64,000 nucleotides of DNA, from contig NZ_AP025739.1 of the NCBI RefSeq assembly GCF_003574315.2, forward strand, positions 4,216,001 through 4,280,000. The letters are read 5' to 3'. Below the pieces are notes generated by a model. It ran no database searches, had not been told where the DNA came from, and was given only the letters and a program-made list of their open reading frames with translations. A program made the position numbers and the translations under genes. Origin of the DNA: Capsulimonas corticalis (lineage in GTDB: Bacteria; Armatimonadota; Armatimonadia; Armatimonadales; Capsulimonadaceae). Shown in pieces: positions 35,091 to 44,645 of the stretch; within the stretch, counting starts at the first letter, position 1; the number at the start of each line of letters is the position of its first letter.

Positions 35091-35552
35091 TCAAGCGGCC
35101 TCATTATACGCCGTTGCATCTTCGATGGAGAGTAAAATCATAGTGCTGTCGTGCCGCTTGATTTGTCGCGCATAGAAAACAAGCGTCTTCAGGTCAACCC
35201 CTAAGAATTTGCTGGAAACTTTTACAATGGCGTAGTGATGTCCCTGAACTATTACATCATGTAGGAGCGTGTGTATCTCTGGAATATTCCATTGGCCTTG
35301 ATGAACGTCATATAAGGAGTCTGCGATAATAGATACTTCCGTTGAACCACACTCCGAACTATATGCTTGATTGAATGCGCAAATATTTGCGCTCTCATCC
35401 AGCACAAGAAGCGGGTGAAGAATATCATCCAGAGTGGTTTTTGAAAATATAAGCGCAACTTGATCGCTTGTCTGCTTACTGACTGAATGTAGTGGTGCTA
35501 GAAGCATCTTAGTCCGAACGTCCACGCTGGTGATCTCCATATCGGTTCGCAA
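35091..35552 (-). CDS. Stand-alone PAS domain protein
   Basis: The 153-residue protein is essentially one PAS domain (about residues 30-150). It has HPLLVLDESANICAFNQAYS, then a GQWNIPEIHTLLHDVI segment and a final LLSIEDATA strand. The QWNIPEL...LL signature is known from PAS domains that follow CheR in CheB-CheR-PAS fusion proteins and also appears in the first PAS of the phosphatases at 35743 and 42282. No output domain is present, so it may act as a sensory adaptor for a neighbouring regulator. A later ATG (MEITSV) is a possible start. Confidence 0.75.
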   Translation of the reverse strand: MRTDMEITSVDVRTKMLLAPLHSVSKQTSDQVALIFSKTTLDDILHPLLVLDESANICAFNQAYSSECGSTEVSIIADSLYDVHQGQWNIPEIHTLLHDVIVQGHHYAIVKVSSKFLGVDLKTLVFYARQIKRHDSTMILLSIEDATAYNEAA

Positions 35553-35742
35553 TGCTTCAATGCAGCGAACCGATTTGATCGGTGCATCGACTTGTCAGTA
35601 AACAAGATACCCCGAATTTTAGCTTTTGAAAAATTGTATGACAAGATATGCCGTATGATAATGCTTGCTTGGTGGCGTGATTTATAATGTCGATTGATGG
35701 GTACAGCTATTATCACCTTGTCATATAGTTTCTGAGGTTTCC

Positions 35743-37299
35743 ATGCCGCGCGCCAATTTGCTTCTTCAAGAAGCAATGACTTACATTCTCAATATCGGCG
35801 ACAGCATTAGAGACCCCTTGCTAGTTTTGGATACCAAACTTCGAGTCGTGTCCGCGAATCGAGCTTTTTATAAAACTTTTCGATCAACAGCGAATGAAAC
35901 TGAGAACCAGCAACTCTCTGATTTGGGAAACGGTCAGTGGAATATTCCTGAACTTATCGCTCTCCTCACAAAAATTCTCCCCAACAAGAAGCCCCTCGAC
36001 GACTTCGAGATATCCCACAACTTTCCAAAGATCGGGCGTCGTGATATGCTCGTTAATGCACGGAAACTGTTTGGCGCAGGAAATCGTAATGCTCTGATCA
36101 TTCTGGTCATAGAAGATATCACTGAACGGAAGCAAGCGCAGCAAGCAGTCGCTGTCTCAGAAACGCGTTATCGACGACTTTTTGAAGCGGCTCGCGATGG
36201 AATTTTGCTTCTCGACAGTGAGCATGGAAAGATCACGGAAGCCAATCCATTCATGACCGAGCTTCTTGGTTATTCTCATGAGGAACTCATAGGCAAGGAA
36301 TTATGGGAGATCGGTCTGCTCAAAGATGAAGAGGCCAGTCGCGATGCTTTTCGCCAATTGAAGGAACAAGGCTATATCCGATACGAAGACTTGCCGCTCG
36401 CAAGTGAGGGAGACAAGAAACGCGAAGTCGAATTCGTCAGCAATATTTACCAGGAAGGCAATACTCAGGTCATTCAATGCAATATCCGTGATGTGACGGA
36501 GCGTAAACTGTTGGAGGCCAAAGTTGCTGTAGAACACAAGCGGGACAAGAAAATCGCGACCGTCCTACAGCGTACAATGCTGTTTCAGCCGAATGAGGAT
36601 GCCTTTTCTGGATTGTCAGTTCAGACCGTATATTCTACTGCTTCGAACGAAGCGCTCGTTGGCGGCGACTTTTGGGACACATTTGCTTTTGACCATGGGC
36701 ATGTTGCCTTGGTCTGTGGCGATGTGATGGGACACGGCCTTTCATCCGCCGTGTTTACCACGGAACTCAAGCATACCCTACGAGCATACATACGTGAGCA
36801 TGTGCAGCCATCACGCATTCTGCAGCAGATGAACGATTATCTTTCTGAGAGCAACCGTCTTTTTTTAAAAGGAATCAACACGGAGGGTGGTGATATGCCC
36901 GTGTGTCTGTCGCTTGCGATTATTGACCGACAAACGGGTATGGGAACTGTTTCAGTGGCGGCAATGGAAGGACCGTTGTTGATCCGCACAAATGGCGTCA
37001 CGGAAGTTTTGAAAGCGTCAGGGATGCCGCTTGGTATTAATATGGAGCCGAAGAGCCGATATCACCAGGTTGACTTCCAGCTTGCGGTTGGGGATACGCT
37101 CGTGATGGCCACGGATGGCGTCACGGAAGCGCGGCATGGCAAGGAGTTTCTTGGAGACGATGGACTGGCGAAGCTGGCGGTGAAGCACCGCCACGGAACG
37201 CTGAAAGACATGGGCGAGGCAATCTTGACTGGCGCCGTAGATTTTGCTCACGGTGATTTACGCGATGATGCCTGCCTGGTGCTGGTTCGCAAGAAGTAA
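35743..37299 (+). CDS. PAS - PAS - SpoIIE/PP2C phosphatase (RsbU-like)
   Basis: The 518-residue protein has PAS 1 (10-130, with GNGQWNIPELIALL), PAS 2 (140-265, RRLFEAARDGILLLDSEHGK...NIRDVTERK), a short helical linker and a SpoIIE-type PP2C phosphatase (285-518). Metal-binding motifs are present: VGGDFWDTF, VCGDVMGHGLSS, TDGVTEARHG and the final RDDACLV. Such phosphatases remove phosphate from STAS anti-anti-sigma proteins when their sensor is triggered. GAGG lies before the ATG. It is about 75% alike to the protein at 42282 across its whole length by eye. The phosphatase looks complete and active. Confidence 0.9.
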   Translation: MPRANLLLQEAMTYILNIGDSIRDPLLVLDTKLRVVSANRAFYKTFRSTANETENQQLSDLGNGQWNIPELIALLTKILPNKKPLDDFEISHNFPKIGRRDMLVNARKLFGAGNRNALIILVIEDITERKQAQQAVAVSETRYRRLFEAARDGILLLDSEHGKITEANPFMTELLGYSHEELIGKELWEIGLLKDEEASRDAFRQLKEQGYIRYEDLPLASEGDKKREVEFVSNIYQEGNTQVIQCNIRDVTERKLLEAKVAVEHKRDKKIATVLQRTMLFQPNEDAFSGLSVQTVYSTASNEALVGGDFWDTFAFDHGHVALVCGDVMGHGLSSAVFTTELKHTLRAYIREHVQPSRILQQMNDYLSESNRLFLKGINTEGGDMPVCLSLAIIDRQTGMGTVSVAAMEGPLLIRTNGVTEVLKASGMPLGINMEPKSRYHQVDFQLAVGDTLVMATDGVTEARHGKEFLGDDGLAKLAVKHRHGTLKDMGEAILTGAVDFAHGDLRDDACLVLVRKK

Positions 37300-37377
37300 T
37301 GGCTCTTGTGTATCTCCAACGTGTGCTAACAACAATTTCGCATTGAATTTTCATGTTCGATATGATGAGATTGCTTG

Positions 37378-38811
37378 CTACAACCATGCAGGTATTGGAG
37401 CCTCGCGCTCCTGTTCCAAAACAACAGTAGTTCCGTTTGAACCTGTCAGGAGATAAACGCGGTCACTGGTCTCCAACATCATCTTAATCCCGTGACCAAG
37501 CGTACCCTGAGTGCTGTATCCACGGGCGAGCGCTGCTCTGGGCAAATCCATCGTCGCAATGCCCTTTCCGTGATCTTCGATCCAAATTTGCACCATGCCC
37601 TTCTCAGTCAACTGCACCCAAGCGTCCCCACCACCTGCATGAACGATAGCGTTCATTCCCGCTTCGCTCGCTGCTGTGATTAAATCGTTTTGACGCTCGT
37701 CGGAGTGACCTGCGTGCAGAGCCGCCTGCCGCGCAAGATGGCGCAGACTGCGCAACCCTTCCGTGGGCGTCAACGACAAACTAGTATCGACTCTCTGGCC
37801 CACGGGAGTTGGCAACTCAGTACGGTCGAACACGAGATTGAGCTTGCCCCCCGTCACGCTCGCAAGAACATCACGAAGGATTGCCCGTTCCCGCTGGCGT
37901 GCATGCGCGGCCTCGACCGCTCCGCGTGTTTGAGAAGCTGTGGTTTCCACAAGAGCAACTTCCTGCTCCGTCCAAATGCGCGCCTCAGTCGCCATCGCCA
38001 CCACAAGGGCTGTCGTTTGGCCCTCTTGCTGGATTGGAGCACGCACAACGGCTCGTAGCCCCAGTGTTCTGGCGACAGCGCTATCAGGAAACAGGAAAGC
38101 GTCCTCAATCACGTTCGTCTCACCTGCAAGATAGTTTGTGTCGCGGTTAGGACTGTAGTCCGATGTCCGATGCTCGCCCGAGATGGAAGGGACACCTTCG
38201 CGTCTCCATTCAGGACCGACGATACTGTGGTCGCGCTGGAGATCGTAGGTGACGTAATAGCAGCGATCCGCATCCAAAGTCTCGCCGAGAGCTGCTATTG
38301 TCATTTCCTTGATCGCATTGGGATCGGCGGCGCTTCGAACCGCGTGACCAATATTGCTGACCAGCACGAACCGATTGTATGCGGCGATCATATGATCTTG
38401 AGCTTCACATAGCGCGGTATCATCCATGACGAAGAGCATCACGCCACGAACGGAGCCAGAAGTGTCTTTGTCAGGAATGAGCGTGGTGCGAACGAAACGG
38501 CCTCCTGCACTGCCATAATTCATCGGAATATTGTCGTTGATGACTTCCCCAGACAGCGCGGCTTGCAAGTGATGCTTAACAGCTTGGTAAGCGACTTCTC
38601 CAATGACTTCCTTGATTTTCTTTCCGTGAATGTCCGCAGTGTCCACGCCAAACCAGTCCGTGTATGTGTGATTGTTGAAGAGGTATCGCCCGTCCATATC
38701 GACATAACCGATCAGCAAGGGCGCGTTATCCGCGAGGCGGCGCAGTCGGTCGTTGGCAATGCCGTCATCGGCATTTTGAGATGGTTGGTCTTGCGCGTCT
38801 TTGCCTTGCAT
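37378..38811 (-). CDS. PAS - GAF - RsbW-like HATPase
   Basis: The 477-residue protein is an intact sister of the frameshifted 33090 gene: PAS (20-135; LIGYVDMDGRYLFNNHTYTD), GAF (150-310, with FRS-type DADRCYYVTYDLQRD), then HATPase_c_2 (330-470) with N-box EAGMNAIVHAGGG, G1 IEDHGKGI and G2 GTLGHGIKMML. It should be a serine kinase that phosphorylates a STAS protein or binds a sigma factor. There is no histidine phosphoacceptor domain. It is convergent with the phosphatase at 35743 (78 nt between stops), a layout suited to opposing functions under separate control. Confidence 0.9.
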   Translation of the reverse strand: MQGKDAQDQPSQNADDGIANDRLRRLADNAPLLIGYVDMDGRYLFNNHTYTDWFGVDTADIHGKKIKEVIGEVAYQAVKHHLQAALSGEVINDNIPMNYGSAGGRFVRTTLIPDKDTSGSVRGVMLFVMDDTALCEAQDHMIAAYNRFVLVSNIGHAVRSAADPNAIKEMTIAALGETLDADRCYYVTYDLQRDHSIVGPEWRREGVPSISGEHRTSDYSPNRDTNYLAGETNVIEDAFLFPDSAVARTLGLRAVVRAPIQQEGQTTALVVAMATEARIWTEQEVALVETTASQTRGAVEAAHARQRERAILRDVLASVTGGKLNLVFDRTELPTPVGQRVDTSLSLTPTEGLRSLRHLARQAALHAGHSDERQNDLITAASEAGMNAIVHAGGGDAWVQLTEKGMVQIWIEDHGKGIATMDLPRAALARGYSTQGTLGHGIKMMLETSDRVYLLTGSNGTTVVLEQEREAPIPAWL

Positions 38812-39121
38812 CGTGCGTCCTTACTAATGTGTCGTACTGGTATTTATACCATGGAATCGACGGGCCCGAAATAATTTCATCGCTGCTGACAAGCGTTTGT
38901 GGGCAGCTTGCTCCAATACAAATGAGCGCTACCAGGTTGTCTTGTCAATATTGAGTTATTAATGTCGAGATATTGCGGCGCGTCGATTCCGATGGCCAGG
39001 CATTTGATAAGGAGATTATTTGGGCGGTAAATGACGATTTGTGCAATGATTGGAGAATAAATTATCGTTGTGGGCGACGGCTTATGTTCGTGAACGCCTG
39101 CTTATGTCCGTGGGGCACTGT
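38812..39121. other. Non-coding 310-bp spacer
   Basis: No gene is supported. Near 39078-39135 three imperfect copies of CTTATGTYCGTG occur about 20 bp apart, just beyond the stop of the following minus-strand PAS gene. No strong promoter or terminator is recognisable. Confidence 0.35.
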
Positions 39122-39652
39122 TTATGTGTGAACGTCGCCGCGTTCCTCACGAGGCCCTACGTCTTCAATGGAGAGCAGAACCATCAAGCGTCCATTGCGG
39201 ATAAGCTTTCGAGCGTAGAACACGAAAATCTTTGCGCCCAGCTCAGCATATTGGTCGGAAATTTCGGCGATGGAGTAGGGGATGTCTTCCTTGGTCGCCG
39301 CCTGGAGAAGTGCTCGCAGTCGAGGTATATTCCAAATGTGTTCGTGGATGTCATAGATAGACTTTTTGAGTATGGACGCTTGGGTCGCTCCCAGCATAGC
39401 ACTGTAAGCGCAGTTGCAGGCGCAGATATGCGCCTCCTCATCCAGTACCAAAAGCGGGTGGTCGATGGTGTCCAGAATTCGATATAGAAATCGACTCGCG
39501 CTGTGTTGCTTGCCCCCTTCTAAGGGACTGTTTCTCGCACGGGACGATACGGTATCCAGAACATCTTCCACGATGTACGCGCCCTTCTGTAAGTTTACCA
39601 GTACAGCGACCATCGCTGTTTTAGGGGAGTATTCGTTCCCACGGGTTGGCAT
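39122..39652 (-). CDS. Stand-alone PAS domain protein
   Basis: The 176-residue protein has an unassigned 45-residue N-terminus and a PAS domain (about 50-170): HPLLVLDEEAHICACNCAYS, HIWNIPRLRALLQAATKED, and AKIFVFYARKLIRNGRLMVLLSIEDV. It is the counterpart of the 35091 protein and sits at the same place in the second module, between the HATPase gene and the phosphatase genes. No effector domain is present. Confidence 0.75.
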   Translation of the reverse strand: MPTRGNEYSPKTAMVAVLVNLQKGAYIVEDVLDTVSSRARNSPLEGGKQHSASRFLYRILDTIDHPLLVLDEEAHICACNCAYSAMLGATQASILKKSIYDIHEHIWNIPRLRALLQAATKEDIPYSIAEISDQYAELGAKIFVFYARKLIRNGRLMVLLSIEDVGPREERGDVHT

Positions 39653-40396
39653 GAAATACGGTCCACATATCGATTCTTATGTCTGGACTCATAATGCTGT
39701 TTCTGGTATTATAGCTGTAATCGCTATCATGTAAACTTAAGAAGCTCGTGTCAACGCAAGAAATATACCGCCAAGGAACATTCGTAAAGTTGTTACTGGA
39801 CGATTCGCCTGGATGGTAAAGATTGACCAACAGGCGGAGGTCGCGAATGAACGGCAGTTCCGAACCTGATCCCACTCCCCGCATCAATATCCTCTCCCCC
39901 CCAGATAACGGCGCCCATAGGTTTGCTTTACCGCCGAGGATATGCCACAACGGTCGCATTTGCATCTGGGTATTGGGCTGTATATTCAAGGGAATACAAT
40001 GGAAGACATACGCAGCGCCGTGGCGTGACATGGGAGTGCTACTTCACGGATCGATACATCGCGAAGCGCTTGGCGTCAGTAAGGAAGAGTTGCTCGCCGC
40101 CTGGAAGCAATCGTTCTGAGAGAGGAAAGGACTGTCGTGTTGCCCGCATCAATCGTCGCTCGGTACGGAAGAATTTCATGATGGCGTTATGGAACGAAAT
40201 TATAATCAAGCGATAGCGAACATGCTTCCATCGCATTGTTAACGACAAATCGTTACTCAACGGAATGTTGTTGTCTCACCAATTTAGCTGATGTTAAATT
40301 TGTTTCTAAATGGGGTAATATGCCAGCAGGTTAGGTAAGTCTTCTCTTGGCCTTGCTTCCTCTCACACGATATTCCCAATTTGGAAAGGGGTGTCT
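39653..40396. other. 740-bp region without a supported gene
   Basis: Several overlapping open frames lie at 39823-40216 on the plus strand, but none has a good ribosome site or a recognisable family. The segment EALGVSKEELLAAWKQSF at 40062-40118 looks coding and may be the end of a decayed gene. Another part is A+T rich with no clear promoter. Confidence 0.35.
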
Positions 40397-40807
40397 ATGA
40401 CGCGCAAAATTAACTGCCATGAGAGCCTAATAGTCAACATATTATGTCATGGCACGGAAGCTGCTCTGTCTCTTGAAGACCGCAAATCCGCCCAGTATGA
40501 GACGTTGTCGGCAGCAATCGAGGCTCCCAATATCGTATCCCACGTTCCAGTGTATGGGGCGAAAGAAGATGTGCCTTGGCTGACCTGCAGTTACGGCGCA
40601 CCCGCCGATTCTTCCGCTTATACTGTCGTTGCGTTACTCGCGAACTTGAACGTGGGCCTAAGAAACGTGGGGCTAAGAGTGGAATGTCGCAATCAGATCG
40701 ACAAGCCCGCCAAACGACACTTCTGTTTCCTATGCGGAGGATACTACTGCGCGTCTCACGCCGACCCAATCACCCATGGCTGTACCGCCATCGTCGATCA
40801 CGCCTGA
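40397..40807 (+). CDS. Small protein with AN1-like zinc finger at its C-terminus
   Basis: The start is ATG 40397, with GGAAAGGGG 5-7 nt upstream. The 136-residue protein has an unassigned N-terminal two thirds. Its last 35 residues read C-x11-C-x2-C-x4-C-x2-H-x5-H-x-C (CRNQIDKPAKRHFCFLCGG and then YYCASHADPITHGC), which is the spacing of the AN1-type zinc finger minus its first cysteine. AN1 fingers are best known from eukaryotes (ZFAND proteins) and some archaea and bacteria. Seven of eight ligands are visible, enough for two zinc sites only if another ligand substitutes. The function is unknown; the neighbours are signalling genes. Confidence 0.65.
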   Translation: MTRKINCHESLIVNILCHGTEAALSLEDRKSAQYETLSAAIEAPNIVSHVPVYGAKEDVPWLTCSYGAPADSSAYTVVALLANLNVGLRNVGLRVECRNQIDKPAKRHFCFLCGGYYCASHADPITHGCTAIVDHA

Positions 40808-40890
40808 AATCTTGGCATACAATGTCGTGAATTGGCAATTTTGTTTTAGTGTGTTTATTATGACTAATCGCTATAATCATTATTTAAGAA

Positions 40891-42174
40891 TTGCTCTGTG
40901 AAGTGCTGGCGTTGCGCCGAGATTTACGACACAACGTGAAAGGCAAGTGTTCCCCCGTGACAAATGACCCTTACGCCACAACCTTTCGCGGACAAACCAG
41001 TTCCAGCAAATCAATCCCGTTGCCTGCCGAGGATCGCCTACGCTTGATCGAAGCGAATGTGCGTGACTGTGCGATCATCATCATGGACATCAATGGCGCG
41101 ATTGTGAATTGGAACTTAGGCGCCGAGTGCATTATGGGATGGTCGGAGGAGGAAGTTTTGGGCCTTTACGCCGAAATCTATTTCACGACCGAAGATAGAC
41201 TTCAACGTGTCTGCGCTCGTGGTTTGGCTCGGGCCGCACTGAAAGCGGAGTGTGAGGATAACCGCTGGCACGTCCGAAAGGATGGTTCACGGTTTTGGGG
41301 AAGTGGAACCATTCACTCCCTCCGCGAGCGCGACGGAAGGCTGCGTGGATTCGTCGAGATCATGCATGACACTTCGGAGCACAAGCGGGCGGAGACGGAG
41401 CTTGCGGCAGCGCTGGGAAGAGAACGGCGCAACGCCGAGATACTTCAGCGGTCGATCTTGCTGGGCAACCCTCGTCGAATCCATGCGGGGCTGGAGCTGA
41501 CTGCTCAGTATGAGCCAGCCTCAGCCGATCTGCTGGTGGGAGGCGACTTCTTCGATATGTTCCCGCTCTCCGATGGGCGTGTTGCCATTGTGCTGGGAGA
41601 TGTGGTGGGCAAGGGTCTCGAAGCGGCGGTGCATACGACCCAGATCAAGTTCGCGCTGCGGGCCTTTATGAGAGAACATGCAAAGCCCGAAGTCGCCGTG
41701 AAGTGCCTGAATGAGTTTCTGTGTGAATCCGAGCGCCTGGATGCGGAGCGCGGCGCGTCGGAAGATCGTTTGACCCGTTTCGCGGTTCTCTCTACAGCAG
41801 TGATCGATCCCGTTACGGGGGAAACAAGCTTCGCGGGTGGGGGGGCTGAGCCGCCCATTATCTTGACGAGAAGTGGGAAATCGCAGCAGATCGATCTTGG
41901 CGGTATGCCACTCGGAGTTATCCCCGAGACGGATTACGAAGCGACGAAAGTGCATCTCAGCGGTGGAGATTTGATCGTGCTGGCGACGGATGGCCTCACG
42001 GAATCCAGGCGGGGAAACAATTTCCTTGGCAGCGATGGTCTGACGCGGCTTGCTCAGGATGCGCTGTCGCTTGGCGCGGTGGATCACATCGCCCAGGCCG
42101 TTTTGGAAGGCGCGCGTGCATACGGCGGCGCGTTCCGTGATGATGTTTGTTTGCTGATTGCACGATTGTCTTAG
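40891..42174 (+). CDS. PAS - SpoIIE/PP2C phosphatase (RsbU-like)
   Basis: The 427-residue frame has one PAS (about 48-170; AIIIMDINGAIVNWNLGAEC, GSRFWGSGTIHSLRERDGRL) and a PP2C phosphatase (about 195-427) with VGGDFFDMF, VLGDVVGKGLEAA, TDGLTESRRG and FRDDVCLL. These are the metal sites of SpoIIE/RsbU enzymes, so activity is expected on a STAS partner. It differs from the two PAS-PAS phosphatases in having one sensor and a distinct core. The start is uncertain: TTG 40891 gives the longest form, and GTG 40956 is an alternative just before VTNDPYATT. The next phosphatase gene follows after about 107 nt on the same strand. Confidence 0.85.
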   Translation: MLCEVLALRRDLRHNVKGKCSPVTNDPYATTFRGQTSSSKSIPLPAEDRLRLIEANVRDCAIIIMDINGAIVNWNLGAECIMGWSEEEVLGLYAEIYFTTEDRLQRVCARGLARAALKAECEDNRWHVRKDGSRFWGSGTIHSLRERDGRLRGFVEIMHDTSEHKRAETELAAALGRERRNAEILQRSILLGNPRRIHAGLELTAQYEPASADLLVGGDFFDMFPLSDGRVAIVLGDVVGKGLEAAVHTTQIKFALRAFMREHAKPEVAVKCLNEFLCESERLDAERGASEDRLTRFAVLSTAVIDPVTGETSFAGGGAEPPIILTRSGKSQQIDLGGMPLGVIPETDYEATKVHLSGGDLIVLATDGLTESRRGNNFLGSDGLTRLAQDALSLGAVDHIAQAVLEGARAYGGAFRDDVCLLIARLS

Positions 42175-42281
42175 CAATCATTCTCTTTCCTCTCTAGGTC
42201 GATATTCACTCGGATTTGTATGGCTACTGCCTATTTTTTCATATACTATCCTGATCCTGTTCGTTGGTTTTCGAGGTAGCC

Positions 42282-43838
42282 ATGAAACGCGCCGATTTAC
42301 TCCGTCAGGACGCCGTCGCTTACATCCACAATATGGGCGACACGATTCGCAATGCTTTGTTAGTCCTCGATACGGACCTTCGAGTTTTGGCTGCGAATGC
42401 TCTTTTCTATGATACTTTCCGCATAGAAGCAAATGAGATCAAGGATCAACTCTTTGCCGAACTGAGCAATGGTCAGTGGGATATTCCAGAACTCCTCGCT
42501 CTTCTCGCCGACGTTGCTCCGAAAATGCTCACATTTGATGATTTTGAAGTTACTCGTGATTTTCTACAAATCGGGAATCGAGTGATGCGCATCAATGCGC
42601 GCGAACTCATTGGGCGTGACAGCCATGCGGCGCTTATCGTCCTGTCCATTGATGATGTTACCGATCAGAAGCGCGCAACACAGTCGCTAATTGTCTCGGA
42701 ATTGCGATATCGTCGGTTGTTCGAAACAGCTCGCGACGGCATCCTGATTCTTAGCAGTAAGCATGGAAAGATCACGGATGCGAATCCATATATGACTGAG
42801 CTTCTGGGGTACTCCCAAGGTGAACTTTTAGGCAAGGAGCTTTGGGAAATTGGCCTTATGAAAGATGAATGGGCCAGTCGCGATGCTTTTCAGCTCTTAA
42901 AGGAAAAAGGCTATATTCGCTACGAGGACTTGCCGCTCGAAAGCGAAGGGGCTAACAAGCGAGAAGTGGAGTTTGTCAGCAACCTGTATCAGGAAGGCGA
43001 TAATATTGTCATTCAATGCAATATCCGCGATATCACCGAGCGAAAGCAACTGGAAGCCAAGCTCGCCGCAGCACATCGTAGGGACAAGAAAATCGCCACG
43101 GACTTGCAGCGCACGATCCTCTTCCAGCCAAATGAAGACGCCTTCCCTGGTTTGACTGTTCATACTGTGTATTCCACAGCCTCCGACGAAGCACTCGTGG
43201 GAGGAGATTTTTGGGACACATTTGCCTTTGACAACGGACATGTGGCGCTGGTCTGCGGTGACGTGATGGGCCATGGGCTTTCATCCGCCGTCTTTACCAC
43301 GGAACTCAAGCATATACTCAGGGCCTACACGCGAGAGCATGAGCAGCCATCGCGCATTTTACAGCAGATGAATGCATATGTCTCCCAGAGCAATCGATTG
43401 TTTTTGGAAGGCGTAAATACGGAAGGTGGAGATATGCCCGTATGTTTGTCGCTGGCGATCATTGATCAACGAACGGGGGTGGGAGCCGTTTCGGTGGCGG
43501 CGATGGAATGGCCGCTTTTGATCCGCACTAACGGCGAGGCTGAGGTTTTGAAGGCGTCGGGGACGCCGCTCGGAATTAATATGGGGCCGAAGAGTCATTT
43601 CGATCAGGTTGATTTCCAACTCGGGGTTGGAGATACGCTGTTGATGAGCACGGATGGGATCACGGAAGCGCGGCATGGCAAGGAGTTTCTTGGAGACGAT
43701 GGCTTGACGGAGCTGGCGGTCAAGCATCGCGGGGCAGCGCTGAAATCCATGGGACAGAAAATCCTGAACGGCGCCATCGATTTTGCTCACGGTGAATTGC
43801 GGGATGACGCCTGCTTAGTGCTCGTGCGCAAAACGTGA
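42282..43838 (+). CDS. PAS - PAS - SpoIIE/PP2C phosphatase (RsbU-like)
   Basis: ATG 42282 is chosen because MKRADLLRQDAVAYIHN aligns with the sister's MPRANLLLQEAMTYILN and GAGG lies 7 nt upstream; the frame is open to 42264. The 518 residues are arranged as in the 35743 protein: PAS (SNGQWDIPELLALL), PAS (RRLFETARDGILILSSKHGK), then PP2C with VGGDFWDTF, VCGDVMGHGLSS, TDGITEARHG and RDDACLV. The pair is a recent duplication. Differences concentrate in the first PAS, suggesting different signals feeding the same phosphatase output. Confidence 0.9.
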   Translation: MKRADLLRQDAVAYIHNMGDTIRNALLVLDTDLRVLAANALFYDTFRIEANEIKDQLFAELSNGQWDIPELLALLADVAPKMLTFDDFEVTRDFLQIGNRVMRINARELIGRDSHAALIVLSIDDVTDQKRATQSLIVSELRYRRLFETARDGILILSSKHGKITDANPYMTELLGYSQGELLGKELWEIGLMKDEWASRDAFQLLKEKGYIRYEDLPLESEGANKREVEFVSNLYQEGDNIVIQCNIRDITERKQLEAKLAAAHRRDKKIATDLQRTILFQPNEDAFPGLTVHTVYSTASDEALVGGDFWDTFAFDNGHVALVCGDVMGHGLSSAVFTTELKHILRAYTREHEQPSRILQQMNAYVSQSNRLFLEGVNTEGGDMPVCLSLAIIDQRTGVGAVSVAAMEWPLLIRTNGEAEVLKASGTPLGINMGPKSHFDQVDFQLGVGDTLLMSTDGITEARHGKEFLGDDGLTELAVKHRGAALKSMGQKILNGAIDFAHGELRDDACLVLVRKT

Positions 43839-43901
43839 TTGCTCTTGTTCGGTGTGCATTTTCCTGTTCGTCTGAATTGAAGCTGGGCGTCATCGCGCAG
43901 A

Positions 43902-44567
43902 TCACTCCGGCTCGACGCTGGCAATCGTCCGTGCGCAAATCGACGCCAGTTTGGGAGCAATGAGCGAAAGCGGCAGGACATAATCGACATCACCCGTGCG
44001 TGCTGCGGCACGGGGCATGCTCGGGAACTCACTGCTTTCTTCATTCTGAGCAATCGTGGTTCCCCCTCGAGATTTGATAGCCCGTATGCCTTCTGCTCCG
44101 TCTCCATCGCCTCCTGTGAGCACTACTCCAATGACACAATCCCCAAGACTAATGGCTAGACTGTGAAATAGTACGTCCAAGGATGGACGTACGAAGTGCA
44201 CCTTTGGTGAGTTTGAAAAGGATACTGCTCCGTAAGGTGATATTAGGATATGCTTGCCTGGCGGTGCGACATAAACCGTGCCCCCTGCAAGCTGGTCATT
44301 GTCTTCTGCTTCCTTCACAAACAGAGAAGTCATGTGGTTCAGAATTTCTGCCAGTAAACTTTTGTGATTGGGACTTGCGTGCTGAAGAATAATGATGGCA
44401 GCGGGAAAGTCAGGCGGCAAGGCGGATAAGATGTTCTTGATTGCCTGTAATCCGCCTGCGGATGCTCCGATGGCGACGACTTGCAACGGAGTTGAGCCGT
44501 TATATCTTTGTCCAACAATCACTTTGCTACATCCATATTCAATTATCGCTTTGCTATTGAGGGTCAT
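43902..44567 (-). CDS. cheB: CheB-type methylesterase domain without receiver
   Basis: The 221-residue protein is a CheB catalytic domain. The triad is visible: S36 in AIGASAGGLQA, H63 in ILQHASPNH and D156 in VLTGGDGDGAEG. CheB removes methyl groups from, and deamidates, chemoreceptor glutamines/glutamates. The usual N-terminal receiver is replaced by about 25 short residues. No CheR, MCP or CheA is in view. PAS proteins nearby share a signature with CheB-CheR-PAS fusion proteins, so this may belong to a signalling pathway rather than chemotaxis. It is convergent with the phosphatase at 42282. Confidence 0.9.
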   Translation of the reverse strand: MTLNSKAIIEYGCSKVIVGQRYNGSTPLQVVAIGASAGGLQAIKNILSALPPDFPAAIIILQHASPNHKSLLAEILNHMTSLFVKEAEDNDQLAGGTVYVAPPGKHILISPYGAVSFSNSPKVHFVRPSLDVLFHSLAISLGDCVIGVVLTGGDGDGAEGIRAIKSRGGTTIAQNEESSEFPSMPRAAARTGDVDYVLPLSLIAPKLASICARTIASVEPE

Positions 44568-44645
44568 AGAGTAATCTTTCCCACAATCAATACGGTTTCA
44601 TGTATGCCGATATGCCGAAATCATCCTGCGCCGATAATGCGGCAA

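Noticed and set aside
39923-40216. A 97-residue plus-strand open frame
   Set aside because: Overlaps other frames of equal quality, has no ribosome site and no recognisable pattern.
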